From contig CM037877.1 in NCBI GenBank assembly GCA_021292165.1, positions 124,004,402-124,068,401 of the forward strand: a stretch of DNA of 64,000 nt, written 5' to 3'. Below are positions 30,399-40,746 of this stretch, piece by piece. The DNA is from Shinisaurus crocodilurus. Lineage: Eukaryota > Chordata > Lepidosauria > Squamata > Shinisauridae. Positions within the stretch are counted from its first letter, which is position 1, and every line of letters starts with the position of its first letter. A model generated the notes under the pieces. The model saw nothing but the letters and a program-made list of their open reading frames with translations. It did no database searches and was not told the origin of the DNA. The position numbers were made by a program, and so were the translations under genes.

Positions 30399-32045
30399 AA
30401 AAGGAAATTTTAAAGGCACAATTGCAAACAATTCCCACAAGGAAAAAAGGCAGAGGGCAACAGAAGAAGCCAATGTGGCTTCACAATAAACTCAAAGATG
30501 ACCTGAAAACAAAAAAGGACACGTATAGGAAGTGGAAGGAAGGACAGGCTACAGGGGAAGAGTACAGGCAGGTAGCACAGAACTGCAGGAATAGTGTCAG
30601 GAAGGCTAAAGCTGAGAATGAGCTGAGGCTAGCGAAGGATGCTAAAAACAACAAAAAAGCTTTCTTCAGATACATGCATAGTAAAAGACAGAGGAAAGAA
30701 ATGGTGGTTCAACTACGCAATGAGGATGGCAAACTGATAACAGAAGACAAAGAAAAGGCAGAAGTGTTCAATTCCTACTTCGGCTCGGTCTTCTCCCCAA
30801 AGAGGGTCTATGACTCCCCTGGCAAACCTGAAGTGCAGACTGAAGGGGCAGGATTGCAGCTTGAGATTGATAGGCAAATGGTCAAGGAGCACCTGATTAC
30901 TCTGAACAAGTTTAAATCTCCAGGGCCTGATGAGCTGCATCCTAGAGTAATAAAGGAACTGGCAGAAGAACACTCAGAACCACTGTCTATTATCTTTGAG
31001 AAATCACGGAGGACAGGTGAAGTGCCAGATGACTGGAGGAGGGCAAAGGTTGTTCCCATCTTCAAAAAGGGCAAGAAGGAGGAACCTGGGAACTATAGGC
31101 CAGTCAGTCTGACATCAATCCCTGGGAAATTTTTGGAGCAGATTATAAAAAGTCAGTTTGCAAGCACCTTGAAAACAATGCAGTGATTACTAGAAGCCAG
31201 CATGGATTTGTCAAGAACAAATCCTGCCAGACTAATCTGATCTCGTTTTTTTATCAGGTCCTTGTGGACTATGGGAATGCTGTGGACATAATATATCTGG
31301 ACTTCAGCAAAGCTTTTGACATAGTGCCTCATGATATTCTGATTAGCAAGCTAGCTAAAAGTGGGCTAGATGGAACAACTATTAGGTGAATCCACAATTG
31401 GCTACAGAATCGGACTCAAAGAGTACTCAAAGAGTATCAATGGTACCTTCTCAAACTGGGGAGAGGTAACGAGCGGGGTACCACAGGGCTTGGTTCTGGG
31501 CCCAGTGCTCTTCAACATTTTTATTAATGACTTGGATGAGGAGGTGCAGGGAATGCTTATCAAATTTGCAGATGACACAAAGTTGGGTGGAACAGCTAAT
31601 ACTCTGGAAGACAGAAACAAAATTCAAAGTGACCTCGATAGGCTGATAGGCTGAAAACAACAGAATGAAATTTAATAGGGATAAATGCCAAGTGCTGCAC
31701 CTAGCGAGAGGAAACCAAATGCAGAGTTACAGAATGGGGGGCACTTGGCTCAACAATACTACAAGTGAGAAGGATCTTGGAATTGTGGTAGATCACAAAC
31801 TAAATATGAGCCAGCAATGCAATGTGGCTGCAAAGAAGGCAAATGCTATTTTGGGCTGCATTAATAGAAGTATAGCTTCCAAATTGCATGATGTGATAAT
31901 TCCCCTTTACTCGGCACTGGTTAGGCCTCATCTTGAGTATTGCGCCCAGTTCTGGGCACCACACTTTAAGAAGGACATAGACAAACTGGAGATGGTTCAG
32001 AGGAGGGCGACAAGGATGATAAAGGGACTGGAAACAAGGCCTTAA
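30347..32045 (+). pseudogene. CR1 ORF2, reverse transcriptase part (copy 2)
   Basis: Segments in four frames: KGRGQQKKPMWLHNKLKDDL to PGNYRPVSLTSIPGKFLEQ (to 31,186); QHGFVKNKSCQTNLISFF and IIYLDFSKAFDIVPHDIL (motif A; 31,183-31,389); [20 protein letters not shown] and [13 protein letters not shown] (motifs B and C; 31,370-31,654); and MKFNRDKCQVLHLARGNQMQ to [20 protein letters not shown] (to 32,045). Catalytic Asp residues are present. It is disabled by single-base frame changes, including a stop at ATTAGGTGA near 31,383. Confidence 0.9.
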
Positions 32046-32268
32046 AAACATCAGGAAAAATTTCCTGACTGTCAGAGCAATAAGACAATGGAATCAACTA
32101 CCTAGGGAGCTCTCCCACTCTGGAGGCATTCAAGGTGCGGCTGGACAGTCATCTGTCAGGGATGCTTTGACCTGGATTCCTGCATTGAGCAGGGGGTTGG
32201 ACTCGATGGCCTTGTAGGCCCCTTCCAACTCTACTTTTCTATGATTCTATGATTCTATAGGTGGTCCC

Positions 32269-32608
32269 CTGTGCTGGCAGATCCTAAAGATCTTTGTGGG
32301 CAGAAGGGATCTACACCAATATAATGAGGTTAGGCTGGTTTAACCCAGCTGGTGCACAACGTTGCTGACATTGGATCTAGACATGGGTGGTGCTGGAGTA
32401 TGTGTGCCATGAGAGGACTGCAACTCGGCATCCTAAGCTCTCTCAGATGCTAGTCCTTCCTCCAGTGATGCTGTAAAATTATATCAGCGAAAAAAAGGTG
32501 GCAGAAGTCTGAACATTTCCATTGAAGACAATGGAGAGCTGAAAGTCACTACCACGCCCCTTCTGCTCCACTTATGTATCTGTGGTGGTGAATACGATTC
32601 TTACCAGC
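32269..32608. other. Unassigned sequence between two CR1 3' ends
   Basis: No similarity recognised. Confidence 0.4.
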
Positions 32609-32759
32609 ACAACCCACTCTGGAGGCATTCAAGGTGCGGCTGGACAGCCATCTGTCAGGGATGCTTTGACCTGGATTCCTGCATTGATCAGGGGGTTGGA
32701 CTCGATGGCCTTGTAGGCCCCTTCCAACTCTACTTTTCTATGATTCTATGAACCCCAGA
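32609..32759 (+). mobile_element. CR1 (family B) 3' end fragment
   Basis: CACTCTGGAGGCATTCAAGG, CGGCTGGACAGCCATCTGTC, GGGATGCTTTGACCTGGATT, then the TCTATGATTCTATGA tail. It parallels 32,115-32,262 almost base for base. Confidence 0.9.
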
Positions 32760-33044
32760 TAAGGAATCCAATAAAACTGATTACTTAGACCGATGTTAGT
32801 CCTGGCTTTTTGGTAGGTTTGGGGGCTGATATTGCCTTGGTTGCCCTGGTAGATCACCTGTGCCTTGAGATGCATGGGTGAATAAAATCCTGTTCTTGAC
32901 CACTCAGCAGCTTTAGGACCATCAACCATGGCATCATCCTGGGACAACTTGCCAAAGGCTGAAAGGCACTGGTTTGAATCTAAAAGTTTGGGGTGAAATG
33001 TTAACTTGCAGGCTCTCTTTTCCATCTTTTGATCCCAGGGGAGC
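32760..33044. other. Unassigned sequence
   Basis: Possibly more of the sense L2 that follows. No motif recognised. Confidence 0.3.
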
Positions 33045-33447
33045 AGCAGAAGCACTGAAACAATGTCAGACATAAATACAGAAGTTGATGGGATGAACAA
33101 GCTGATACTTAATTCAGACAAAACTGATGTGCTGTTTGTGGTGGGTTCTGCCAAAAAAAATATATTAGATGGTGTATAACTCAAAATTGCACTCTCCCAG
33201 AAGCACCTAGGTATACAGCTCCTGAATCCAGAGCTGTCCCAAGATATTTAGGATGAAATGGTAGCCAGGAGCACTTTCTACCAGTTTGGGCTGGTTTGCC
33301 AGCTGAGGCCTACCCTATCCTCTGTTGGACCTGGCTGCAGTCACCTTTCTATGTCCCAGCTGGAATACTATAATACTTTCTACATGGGACTGCCTTTGAT
33401 GATGTTTCAGAAACTCCAGTTGGTCCAAAATGTTCTGCCAGAGATTT
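33045..33447 (+). pseudogene. L2-clade LINE RT fragment (sense)
   Basis: Reads LILNSDKTDVLFVVGSAKKN, then after a stop ARSTFYQFGLVCQLRPTLSS, LEYYNTFYMGLPLMMFQKLQ and LVQNVLPEI. These parallel L2 NPDKTEVL...AFYQLRLVxQLRP...DYCNALYxGLP..LQLVQNAAAR. It abuts the antisense L2 at 33,448, an inverted junction. Confidence 0.75.
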
Positions 33448-34995
33448 GACTGGAGCTAGCTACCTGAGTCTCAAGTGACAAAGATGGCTCAAGGAGGACC
33501 CCCAAGCTACGAATCTGTTCATTCAAGGGGAGTGCAACCCCATCCAGAACAGGCTGAACACCCTCCATCCAGTCAAAGGAACCATCCAGTAACAGCATCT
33601 CAGTCTTCTCTGGATTGAGCCTCAGTTTGTTAGCCCTCATCCAGTCCATTGTCGCACCCAGGCACCAGTTTAGCACATCCACAGCCTCACCTGATGGAGA
33701 TGAAAAGGAGAAGCAGAGCTGCGTGTCATCAGCATACTGATGGCAATGCACTTCAAAACTCCAGATGACCCCACTCAGTGGTTTCATGTAGATGTTAAAT
33801 AGCATGGCAAACAAAACTGACCCCTGGGAAACTCCTTCCTGGAGAATCCACAGGGCCAAGCAGTATTCCCCAAGCACCACTTTCTGGAGTCAGCCATCCA
33901 AGTAGGAGCAGAACCACTGCCATGCAATACCCCCAACTCAGACAGACATCCCAGAAGGATACCATGGTCGATGGTATTGAAAGACACTGAGAGGTCCAGG
34001 AGTATCAACAGGGTCACACTCCCCCCTCTCTCTCCCGACATAGATTATCATACAGGGCAACCAAAGCTGTTTCGGTGCCAAAACCTGGCCTGAACCCCGA
34101 CTGAAATGGATCCAGATAATCAGTCTCATCGAAGAGTGCCTGGAGCTGGTTGGCTGACACCCACTCAGGGAGCTTGCCCAGGAAAGGAACATTCACCACC
34201 AGCCTAAAGTTGTTAAGATCTTCTGGGTCCAGAGAGGGTTTCTTCAGGAGTGGCCTCACCACTGCCTGTTTCAGGTGGCATGAGACCACTCCCTCTCGCA
34301 AGGAGGCATTGATCACCACTCTGGGCAGCTGGCTATTCCCGCCCTGCTGGATTTTATGGGCCAAGAGGGGCAAGGATCCAATACAGATGTGGTTGCACAA
34401 AGCTGTCCAAGCACCTTGTCAACATCCTCGAGTTGTATCAACTGAAATTCACCCAATTTTTTTTACCAGGCTTGTCTGATTCAACTACCATAACATTGGA
34501 GTCCAAGTCCTAGTGGATGCAAGATTTTTTCCCCTAGAAGTGCCTAGCAAATATATTGCAGTGGGCCTCAGATGGGTCTAAGATGTCCTTGGGCCAGCAT
34601 GTAATAGGCCCCGGATGACCCTAAAAAGCTTCCGCTGTTGTTTCTTTGTCACCCTCACTGCCTCTAAATATACCTGACTATAGGCACATACCAGGGCTCA
34701 ACTGCATCCACTAGGAGTTTTCCTCCATCTGCACTCAAGCTGCCTCCTGTGTTGTTTCATCACTCTCAGCTCCAGGGTATACTATGGAGCTGTATGAGCT
34801 CTACTACAGCAAGGGTGCTCAGGAGCGATCATGTCAACCACCTGGGTCATCCCCATGTTCCAGAGATCGACCAGGGGTTTGACAGGGGGGCCTCCAGCCA
34901 CATCAGCTGGAAAATGCCCAAGGGCCCTCTGGAAACCGTCTGGATGCATTAGCCTCTGGGGATGTACCATCTTAATAGGTATGCCTCCCTTTTTT
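33448..34995 (-). mobile_element. L2-clade LINE, RT and linker (antisense, 3' part of an interrupted element)
   Basis: Minus strand: FQYHRPWYPSGMSV- and LLILLDLSVSFNTIDHGIL (motif A), EGVSQGSVLFAMLFNIYMKP (motif B, damaged), HCHQYADDTQLCFSFSSPSG (motif C), MDWMRANKLRLNPEKTEMLL, RSLGVLLEPSLSLETQVASS. Upstream sit QAVVRPLLKKPSLDPEDLNN and, at 34,990-34,780, a linker DVAGGPPVKPLVDLWNMGMT. The N-terminal endonuclease of this element appears to lie at 45.3-46.4 kb, beyond the inserted 10-kb LINE. It is 3'-truncated. Confidence 0.85.
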
Positions 34996-34997
34996 AA

Positions 34998-35024
34998 TGA
35001 ATGAATGAATGAATGAATGAAGTT
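34998..35024 (+). repeat. (TGAA)n microsatellite, LINE 3' tail
   Basis: Six to seven TGAA units immediately beyond the LINE 3' end. It acts as the short-tandem tail of the minus-strand element. Confidence 0.9.
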
Positions 35025-35258
35025 TATTTCAGTCAAAGACCAGTATAACATAAAAATAACAATTAAAATATTGGTAAAATAAATAAGATCATTGTGTTGA
35101 ACACAACAGTCCCAAACTATGTCTAAAATATTATTCAATAAAACCATCTAAAATCCTTTTCATTGGCTTATGGCAGCCACACAAAAGCTAGCCACTTTTA
35201 GAGTAACTTGAGGATCCTGATCCAACAGAAGATACTTTAAATAATACTAATTGGATGC

Positions 35259-35728
35259 TAGGGATGTTGCGGATCTTGATCGGGGGTGGAAGTGGGGCGA
35301 ACTCGCCCCGCTCGACCCCCCGAGCTCCACGTAACCTACCTTTCCCGGGCTCGGCACAACTCCCACGAGAGGAGCTGGGGAAAGGTACTTCCAGGTCCCC
35401 GGCACTGCGTCTTTTACATAAATACCATGGAAAACCACCTTAAAACTGCTGTGATTTGCTATTCATGGCAGTTTTAAGGCATTTTACCCTGGTATTTACA
35501 TAAAAAACACAGCGCCAGGGACCAGGAAGTAACACAACGGGTCCCTGGCGCTGCGTTTTTTTACATAAATACCAGGGGAAACCACCTTAAAACTGCTGCG
35601 AATAGCAAATCACAGTCATTTTAAGGTTATTTCCATGGTATTTACATAAAAAAACGCAGCACTGGGGACCCGGCACATCACTTCTGGGAACCCAGAAGTC
35701 CTCCGAGCGCCTCACTGCTGCCGCGAAA
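35259..35728. mobile_element. TAGGGATG-type hAT-like element with hierarchical palindromes
   Basis: Begins TAGGGATGTTGCGG after TTGGATGC. The right end near 35,728 is followed by TGGATTGC, possibly a mutated target duplication. Inside lie two copies of a unit that is itself palindromic (about 35,407-35,516 and 35,547-35,662: ACATAAATACCATGG, ACCACCTTAAAACTGCT, then the reverse). A smaller palindrome joins them (CCAGGGACC...GGGTCCCTGG, 35,515-35,548). No open frame of interest. Boundaries are moderately sure. Confidence 0.65.
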
Positions 35729-36240
35729 TGGATTGCATGGTGGGGGCACTTCCCGAGCACCCGACGAGATGGGGTAAGGGAAATTCTTCCATTCCTAAGG
35801 GATCTGCAGGGATTTTTTGCATAATAGGGGTAAGAAATGTTTGGCGCAAATCCCGATAGAAAAAGCAGTGCAGCAGAACATGTCCTACGGTTTCCACTGC
35901 TCTCATCCCACAGGGACATACGCAGTTCTTGGTAAGGATTACTTCCAAACCTTCCATCCAATAGGGCTGAAGGCAGGACATTAAACCTGGCCAGGGTGAA
36001 AGCTTTCCTAACTTTGGGAATATTCAGATCTGCCAGATAATTTGCGTGCACAAATGTCCTCCCATTGTCTCTAAAGTCAGGATATGTTAAAGCCAGACTC
36101 AGGTGCTATTGTAATTCCACATCCCTGATATGCTGCTGGATTATTGTTTTAGTTTTTTCATAGCCCAGAGCTACTAGGGCATTTGGTGAAAAGCCCAGAT
36201 TTTGCAATTTTTCATACAGAGTGGATTTCCATTTTGTCTG
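35587..36240 (-). pseudogene. C-terminal zinc-knuckle region of the APE-type LINE
   Basis: Minus strand: HANYLADLNIPKVRKAFTLA, RFNVLPSALLDGRFG, then in the adjoining frame NCVCPCGMRAVETVGHVLLH with CFFYRDLRQTF. The C-x-C...H...C array with ETVGHVLLHC is the terminal knuckle common in I/Jockey/R-type LINE ORF2. One frameshift. Separated from its RT by the inserted hAT. Confidence 0.75.
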
Positions 36241-36603
36241 GCAATTATCAATTAGAGCAGGGGTCCTCAAACTTTTTAAACAGGGGGCCAGTTCATTGTC
36301 CCTCAGACTGTTGGGGGGCTGGACTATAGTTTGAAAAAAATATGAACGAATGGATCAAGTAAAAAAAAAGGACCCGGATCCTTTTTTTTTACTTGATTAA
36401 ATGGAAAGTTATTATAAATTAATAATAAATTAATTATAAATTAATTTGCTATCTAAAATTGAAATACATTCAATTTTAAAAAGGTATAGAAAGGCTTGAT
36501 TTGCACACTGCGCATATCTTATTTGTAGTGCAAAAAAACAGGAAAAAACAATACAATATTTAAAATGAAGAACAATTTTAATCAACATAAGCTGATTAGT
36601 ATT

Positions 36604-36792
36604 TCAATGGGAAGTATGGGCCTGCTTTTGGCTAATGAGATGGTCAATGTCCGGTTCCATATTTGTCACTGCTAGTCGTAACAAGTGATGCAAGTGTGCA
36701 GCAGTTAGTCTGGATCTGGTTGGAGATTTCAGATGTTTCATTCGGGAAAAAGTTTGTTCACAGACATAGGTGCTGCCAAAGATGGTTGCCAT
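36604..36792 (-). pseudogene. hAT transposase C-terminal fragment
   Basis: Minus strand, 62 codons: MATIFGSTYVCEQTFSRMKH, LKSPTRSRLTAAHLHHLLRL, AVTNMEPDIDHL. This is the hAT dimerisation motif (STYxCEQxFSxMK...RSRLTxxHLxxxLRLA) as in Charlie-like transposases and ZBED/GTF2IRD2-type genes. The remaining ~500 residues, including the DDE catalytic core and BED finger, are gone. Confidence 0.88.
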
Positions 36793-37062
36793 TGATGAGC
36801 AGTATTTAGTATGAGTAATGAGCAGTATTTACCAGCCACAGAGCTGGTGGTCCACATCCTGCAACTTTGTTCTACATAAATGTGCATAAGATTGCAGCCT
36901 TACAGCCTCATCTTATGCATGTCTACTTGGAAGTAAGTTTCACTGAATTCAAGGAGACTTTTTCCCCAGGTAAGTTTACAAAGGATCGCAGCCTTAAAAG
37001 TACAACTACAAACCCATTCCCTGGGGTAGGTCAGGAAGACCTGGTACCCAGAAAACATAGTG

Positions 37063-37305
37063 AGAGCCAGTGTGGCATAGTGGTTAGTTAGAGTGTTTGA
37101 CTGGGACTCAGGAGATCCAGGTTCTAGTCCCTACTCAGCCATGAAGCTCACTGGGTGACTTTGGGCCAGTCACTGACTCTCAGTTGAACCTACCTCACAG
37201 GGTTTTTGTGAGCATAAAATGGAGAGGAGGAAGATTATGTAAGCCACCTTGGGTTCCTTGCAGGAAAAAAGGCAGGGCATAAATATAATAAATAAATAAA
37301 TAAAC
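37063..37305 (+). mobile_element. tRNA-derived SINE
   Basis: AGAGCCAGTGTGGCATAGTG, a duplicated GTTA (GTGGTTAGTTAGAG), B box GGTTCTAGTCC, tail (AATA)n. Nested inside the hAT element, hence younger than it. Confidence 0.92.
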
Positions 37306-37959
37306 AAACCAAATTGGCATACTCATAGAAGCTAGAAATTCTGATTATATAATTAAAAAGACGCATCACACTTCTCCCCAATTTTGTGAGGTATACTGCC
37401 TCAGCAGATGGAGGCTCCATTCCTAACTCTCAAAGCCAGGAGCCGCCTCACTGAAACACAGCAAAAGTTCTCACAGGACACTTCTGAGACAACAAGTTTT
37501 GTGCCCCACAGACCGCTTGTGCTCTGCTGAGATTTGCTTTTTTCCTCTTCAGAATTCTTGACACCGCTTTTTAGTTCTCTTTTATTTCCCCTCCCTTCCC
37601 GATTCATATGTTTATTATCAGTCTTTCCCTCCTTCTCCAAAGGACTCCTCTCCAGCTGCCCCTCTCTGCAGGCCTGCATCACAGGGGTGGCCCAAGATCT
37701 TTGGCTGCCTTTAGCAACATTTCCCACAAGTGCCTCTTCACTTTAAACCCCTAGTTTAAACATACCAAGGTGTAGGCTGGGATGGGGGTGCAATTGGTAC
37801 AAATAGGAGGGAGTGGAGAAAAGTGCGGTAGGGGAAGACTTGGAACCTGAGAAGGTACACCTATAACTGAAGGGGGAGCAAAGAGAGATATTATTAGGGT
37901 GGTATTAGGATGATGAGGTCTCACTCTCGCTTCACCCACCACACACACACACCTTTCCC

Positions 37960-38530
37960 CTCCCCATGGCGGGCTCGGGGCTGGGTCTCTACCATGGGCT
38001 CCAGGCATCCAAGCGCCGTGATTTCCCGGTCGCCCGGCTGGTCCCAGGGCGGCGGCAGCAGCAAGGTGGTGGGGGAGGAAGGGATGGGAGGGAGGAGGAG
38101 GAGGAGGGGGATGAGAAGGGGTCGCTGCGAGTGCCGCTCGGTCCCTCAGTCAGTTGCTCACTCGCTCGGAGTCCACAGCGGCACCTTGAATCCCTTCACT
38201 GAGCCGGTGGCGGCGGCAGCTCCTTGTTCCTCATCCCTTCTCCCCCCTCATCCCAGCGTTGCACGGAGCTCGGCGGGAGCTGGGAAAGGTGGGTGGGGAA
38301 AAGGGCAGTAGCAACACAACAGCAAGCAGCCGTCTCTGCGGGGGAGGGGGAGCGACTGAGCCAGTGGGTCTCCTGCAGGCTGACGCTGGCCACAGGACTG
38401 CCACCCACCCTGCAGGGCTCCGGGTGGGCGGGCGGCTCACGTCCCACCGCCGACTCGCGCCCCGCCACTGGCTTGCGCCCCGCCGGCGGCTCAGCCGCCC
38501 CTCCTCCCCTTACCCCGGAAGAAGGAGCCT
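37960..38530. promoter_or_regulatory. CpG-rich block, possible former transposon promoter
   Basis: GC-rich, with many CG dinucleotides (for example CGCTCGGAGTCC, GGCGGCGGCAG, GACTCGCGCCCCGCC). It sits at the transposase 5' side of the hAT element. Promoter activity is inferred only from composition and position. Confidence 0.35.
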
Positions 38531-38705
38531 CCAGATCGGCTGCCTGAGTCTCAAGTGACAAGACACGGTGGGCCGAATGTGTCCTGCGGGCCGTAGTTTG
38601 AGGACCCCTGGTGTAAAAGAAGTGGAGAAGAGCCTTAACACTTCTCTGGGCATTCTCAATGGCATTTTTAATTTGCAAGCTCCATAAACCAAAAGAGTGA
38701 AAGGT

Positions 38706-38877
38706 TACAGTATTTTTCCATGTATAAGGCTATACTTTTTCCTAAAATCACTAGACTAAAAATTGAGGGTCGTCTTATACACGGAAGTAAGCCGAGGAGA
38801 GAACCGCGCGGTTGCAAAACTGCCCAGTGGGGGGCGTCTTATACATGGGGGCGTCTTATAGACGGAAAAATACGGTA
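38706..38877. mobile_element. TA-flanked MITE (168 bp)
   Basis: Element 38,708-38,875 has ends CAGTATTTTTCC and GGAAAAATACGG, with TA on both flanks. Subterminal GTATAAGGC / GTCTTATA blocks repeat (CGTCTTATACACGG, CGTCTTATACATGG, CGTCTTATAGACGG). Mariner/Tc1-like non-autonomous element. Inserted between the RT and C-terminal parts of the LINE. Confidence 0.82.
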
Positions 38878-38884
38878 TGCCCAA

Positions 38885-39846
38885 ATATCTAAATGAGGCA
38901 ACTTGTTCTATAGGGTGGTTGTTAATCTGCCATTTATGCTTCAACCTTCTTCTAGAGAAAACCATAACCTTAGACTTTGCATGGTTGATCAGCAGTAGTT
39001 CATTTTTGCAGTAGAGGTCCAAAGCTCTTAAGAGACGTCTTAGGCCTATGCTTGTCAAGGAAAGCAACACCGCATCATCGGCATACAAAAGTACTGACAA
39101 GGACTCATTTGCCAGAATCGGGGGTGGGTGGGAACATACTTCCGCCAAACTTTTAACTAATGAGTTGATGTAAAAATTAAATAAGGTTGGAGCAAGTATG
39201 CAACCTTGTTTTACCCCATTCACAGTTGAAATTTGCCTAGTTAAATGCCCCACCTGATTACATCTTATCCGAAGACGAGTATTGTATTCTCATATAAACT
39301 ACATATGAGAATTAAGAGGCGTCTATCAATGTTTGAATCCGCGAGCCTTTTCCATAATCTATCCCTCAAAATTAGGTCAAAGGTCGATTTAAAATAGAGA
39401 GCTCTTCCAGAAGTTATTGCATATTTTTCAACCAGATGTTGGAGGACCAGACCCTGATCAACAGTGGATCGACCAGACCTGAATCCCACCTGTTCGTCTT
39501 CTAAAATATTTTCTTTTTCCAGCCACTCAACTAGTTTTTTGTAAAGATGGCTAGCATACAATTTACTAATGATGGTTAAGAGGCTGATGGGTCTGTAATT
39601 TGAGGGGTCCGATCTTTTCGCTTTTTTATATATTGGGATAATAATCACAAGCCCCCAATCATCTGGGATATACGCTGAGCGGTCAATACAGGTAAACAGG
39701 GCTGCCAAAACTGGTGCCCACCACTCTATATTGGCTTTAAGCAGTTGTGGTGGGATGTTATATCCTGCCTGGAGCTTTAACCTGTTTAAGATTCCGGATA
39801 AGGTTACTAATTTCACAGATAGATACAGGAGGCCACTCGGGAACAC
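38885..39846 (-). pseudogene. Reverse transcriptase of the APE-type LINE
   Basis: Minus strand, two frames. Upstream (39,846-39,265): IPPQLLKANIEWWAPVLAAL, DWGLVIIIPIYKKAKRSDPS, NYRPISLLTIISKLYASHLY, EDEQVGFRSGRSTVDQGLVL and RALYFKSTFDLILRDRLWKR. Downstream (39,253-38,880): STVNGVKQGCILAPTLFNFY (motif B), VLLYADDAVLLSLTSIGLRR (motif C) and HAKSKVMVFSRRRLKHKW. The motif A Asp normally found in xDFKxAFD is missing (LYFKSTFD), and a frameshift near 39,255 separates the halves. Non-functional. Confidence 0.85.
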
Positions 39847-39977
39847 TACTGATAATAGCTATTGAAAACTGTTGAGAGGGTTGGCCACTCACATACATGG
39901 TGCGGAAATGAGATTCCCAAACTTTAACGGGAATTCTCTTCCCCCCATCAAGCCTTATGTGGGGGGGGGAGAGCTTT

Positions 39978-40746
39978 TGTGATGGGAGGGGTATGGAGGG
40001 TGAGACTAGGATGGGGTGATTTCACCCTCCAATCAGTGGCAGGTGGAACGATGTCTGCCCTCCAATCAGTTTGTTACAGAGGAGGAGTGCTGAGGGCAAT
40101 ATTTATGCCCAGCAGTCCCCAGAACCTCTGCCTCTGCAGCTCCCTCCCTCCTCTCCCGATAAGCAGTGTGGGCTCCTCCGGTCGCCAATTTTGGGGCCGA
40201 GTAGGAATTTTGGCTCCCTGCCTCTATTGGCCGGGGCAGGTTGCGTGTTTCGCCTACTCCACACTGTGTACTTGGGGAGGATTTTTTGTTTTGGGTATGG
40301 GTCTGTTTAATTTGGTCACATTTGGCGGTAGGTAAGTGCGGAGAATAGGCAGTGGGCTTAGGGATTTCAGTGAGCATCCCATGGCACCTTTGTAGGTGAT
40401 TGGTGTTAACCTGAGGCTCCCCGTTGCTGATGTTGTGCAGCTCAGTCTGTGGGAGATAAGGCCACCTTTGGGGTCTTTCCTTCTTACCCACATCGCTTGT
40501 CTCACGGCACCGTGGGGTGGTTACACAGGAAGATTCCCCAGCACCAAGTGGTGTGGAATTGGAGGGCGGCAAGACACTGCGCCACTGCTCTGATTTGGGA
40601 TGTTTTCGCCCTGATATGCTCCACTGGCCGTTGGCTGGTTTTAATTAACCCCGCACTTCTCCCTTCACAGATATCTGATTAATAAAATGTGGCCCTGATT
40701 TGAATCCATATTTTACGTGTCTCGACTCTTCATTTCGCCTCTTACA
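39978..40746 (+). mobile_element. Solo-LTR-like block (ERV or other LTR element)
   Basis: A 769-bp block beginning TGTGATGGGAGG and ending CCTCTTACA, inserted between LINE RT and endonuclease. It has two closely spaced CCAATCAG boxes (about 40,028 and 40,063), an AT-rich TATTTATGCCC about 30 bases later, and an AATAAAATG polyadenylation signal near 40,680, followed by a GT/CT-rich stretch and the CA end. No internal retroviral genes adjoin it. Flanks CTTT and CTTG match at three of four bases. Open frames within are unsupported. The LTR assignment is structural inference. Confidence 0.55.

Larger units (their letters stand above)
29160..32268 (+). mobile_element. CR1-type LINE (family B), copy 2, most complete
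   Basis: Contains the end of ORF1, nearly all of ORF2 and the 3' UTR ending TCTATGATTCTATGATTCTA. Order: esterase-like ORF1 C-terminus (29,160-29,400), endonuclease (29,580-30,300), RT (30,350-31,720), thumb region to about 32,042, then a deletion of about 200 bases (GGAAACAAGGCC joins directly to an AACATCAGGAAAAATTTCC tract), and the tail. At least four frame breaks. 5'-truncated. Confidence 0.93.
36258..38610. mobile_element. hAT element, internally deleted (2,353 bp)
   Basis: Starts CAGGGGTCCTCAAACTTTTT and ends GTTTGAGGACCCCTG. Next to the ends are GGGGGCCAGTTCATTGTCCC and GGGCCGAATGTG/GCGGGCCG. Inside is the C-terminal hAT dimerisation piece on the minus strand at 36,604-36,792. A SINE sits at 37,063-37,305. 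At the far end lies a CpG-rich stretch (37,960-38,530) that would be the 5'/promoter side of the transposase gene. The 8-bp flanks AATTAGAG and GTGTAAAA do not match. A second copy begins at 63,648. Confidence 0.85.

Noticed and set aside
36604..36792. Domesticated ZBED/GTF2IRD2-like gene
   Set aside because: Only 62 terminal codons remain inside an obvious transposon.
36250..38620. 8-bp target duplication of the 36-kb hAT
   Set aside because: AATTAGAG and GTGTAAAA differ at most positions, so no duplication is claimed.
37910..38678. Open frames in the CpG-rich block
   Set aside because: Inside a hAT element, overlapping on both strands, no recognisable protein.
39979..40682. Open frames of 118-168 codons within the LTR-like block
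   Set aside because: No retroviral or cellular similarity. LTRs are normally non-coding.
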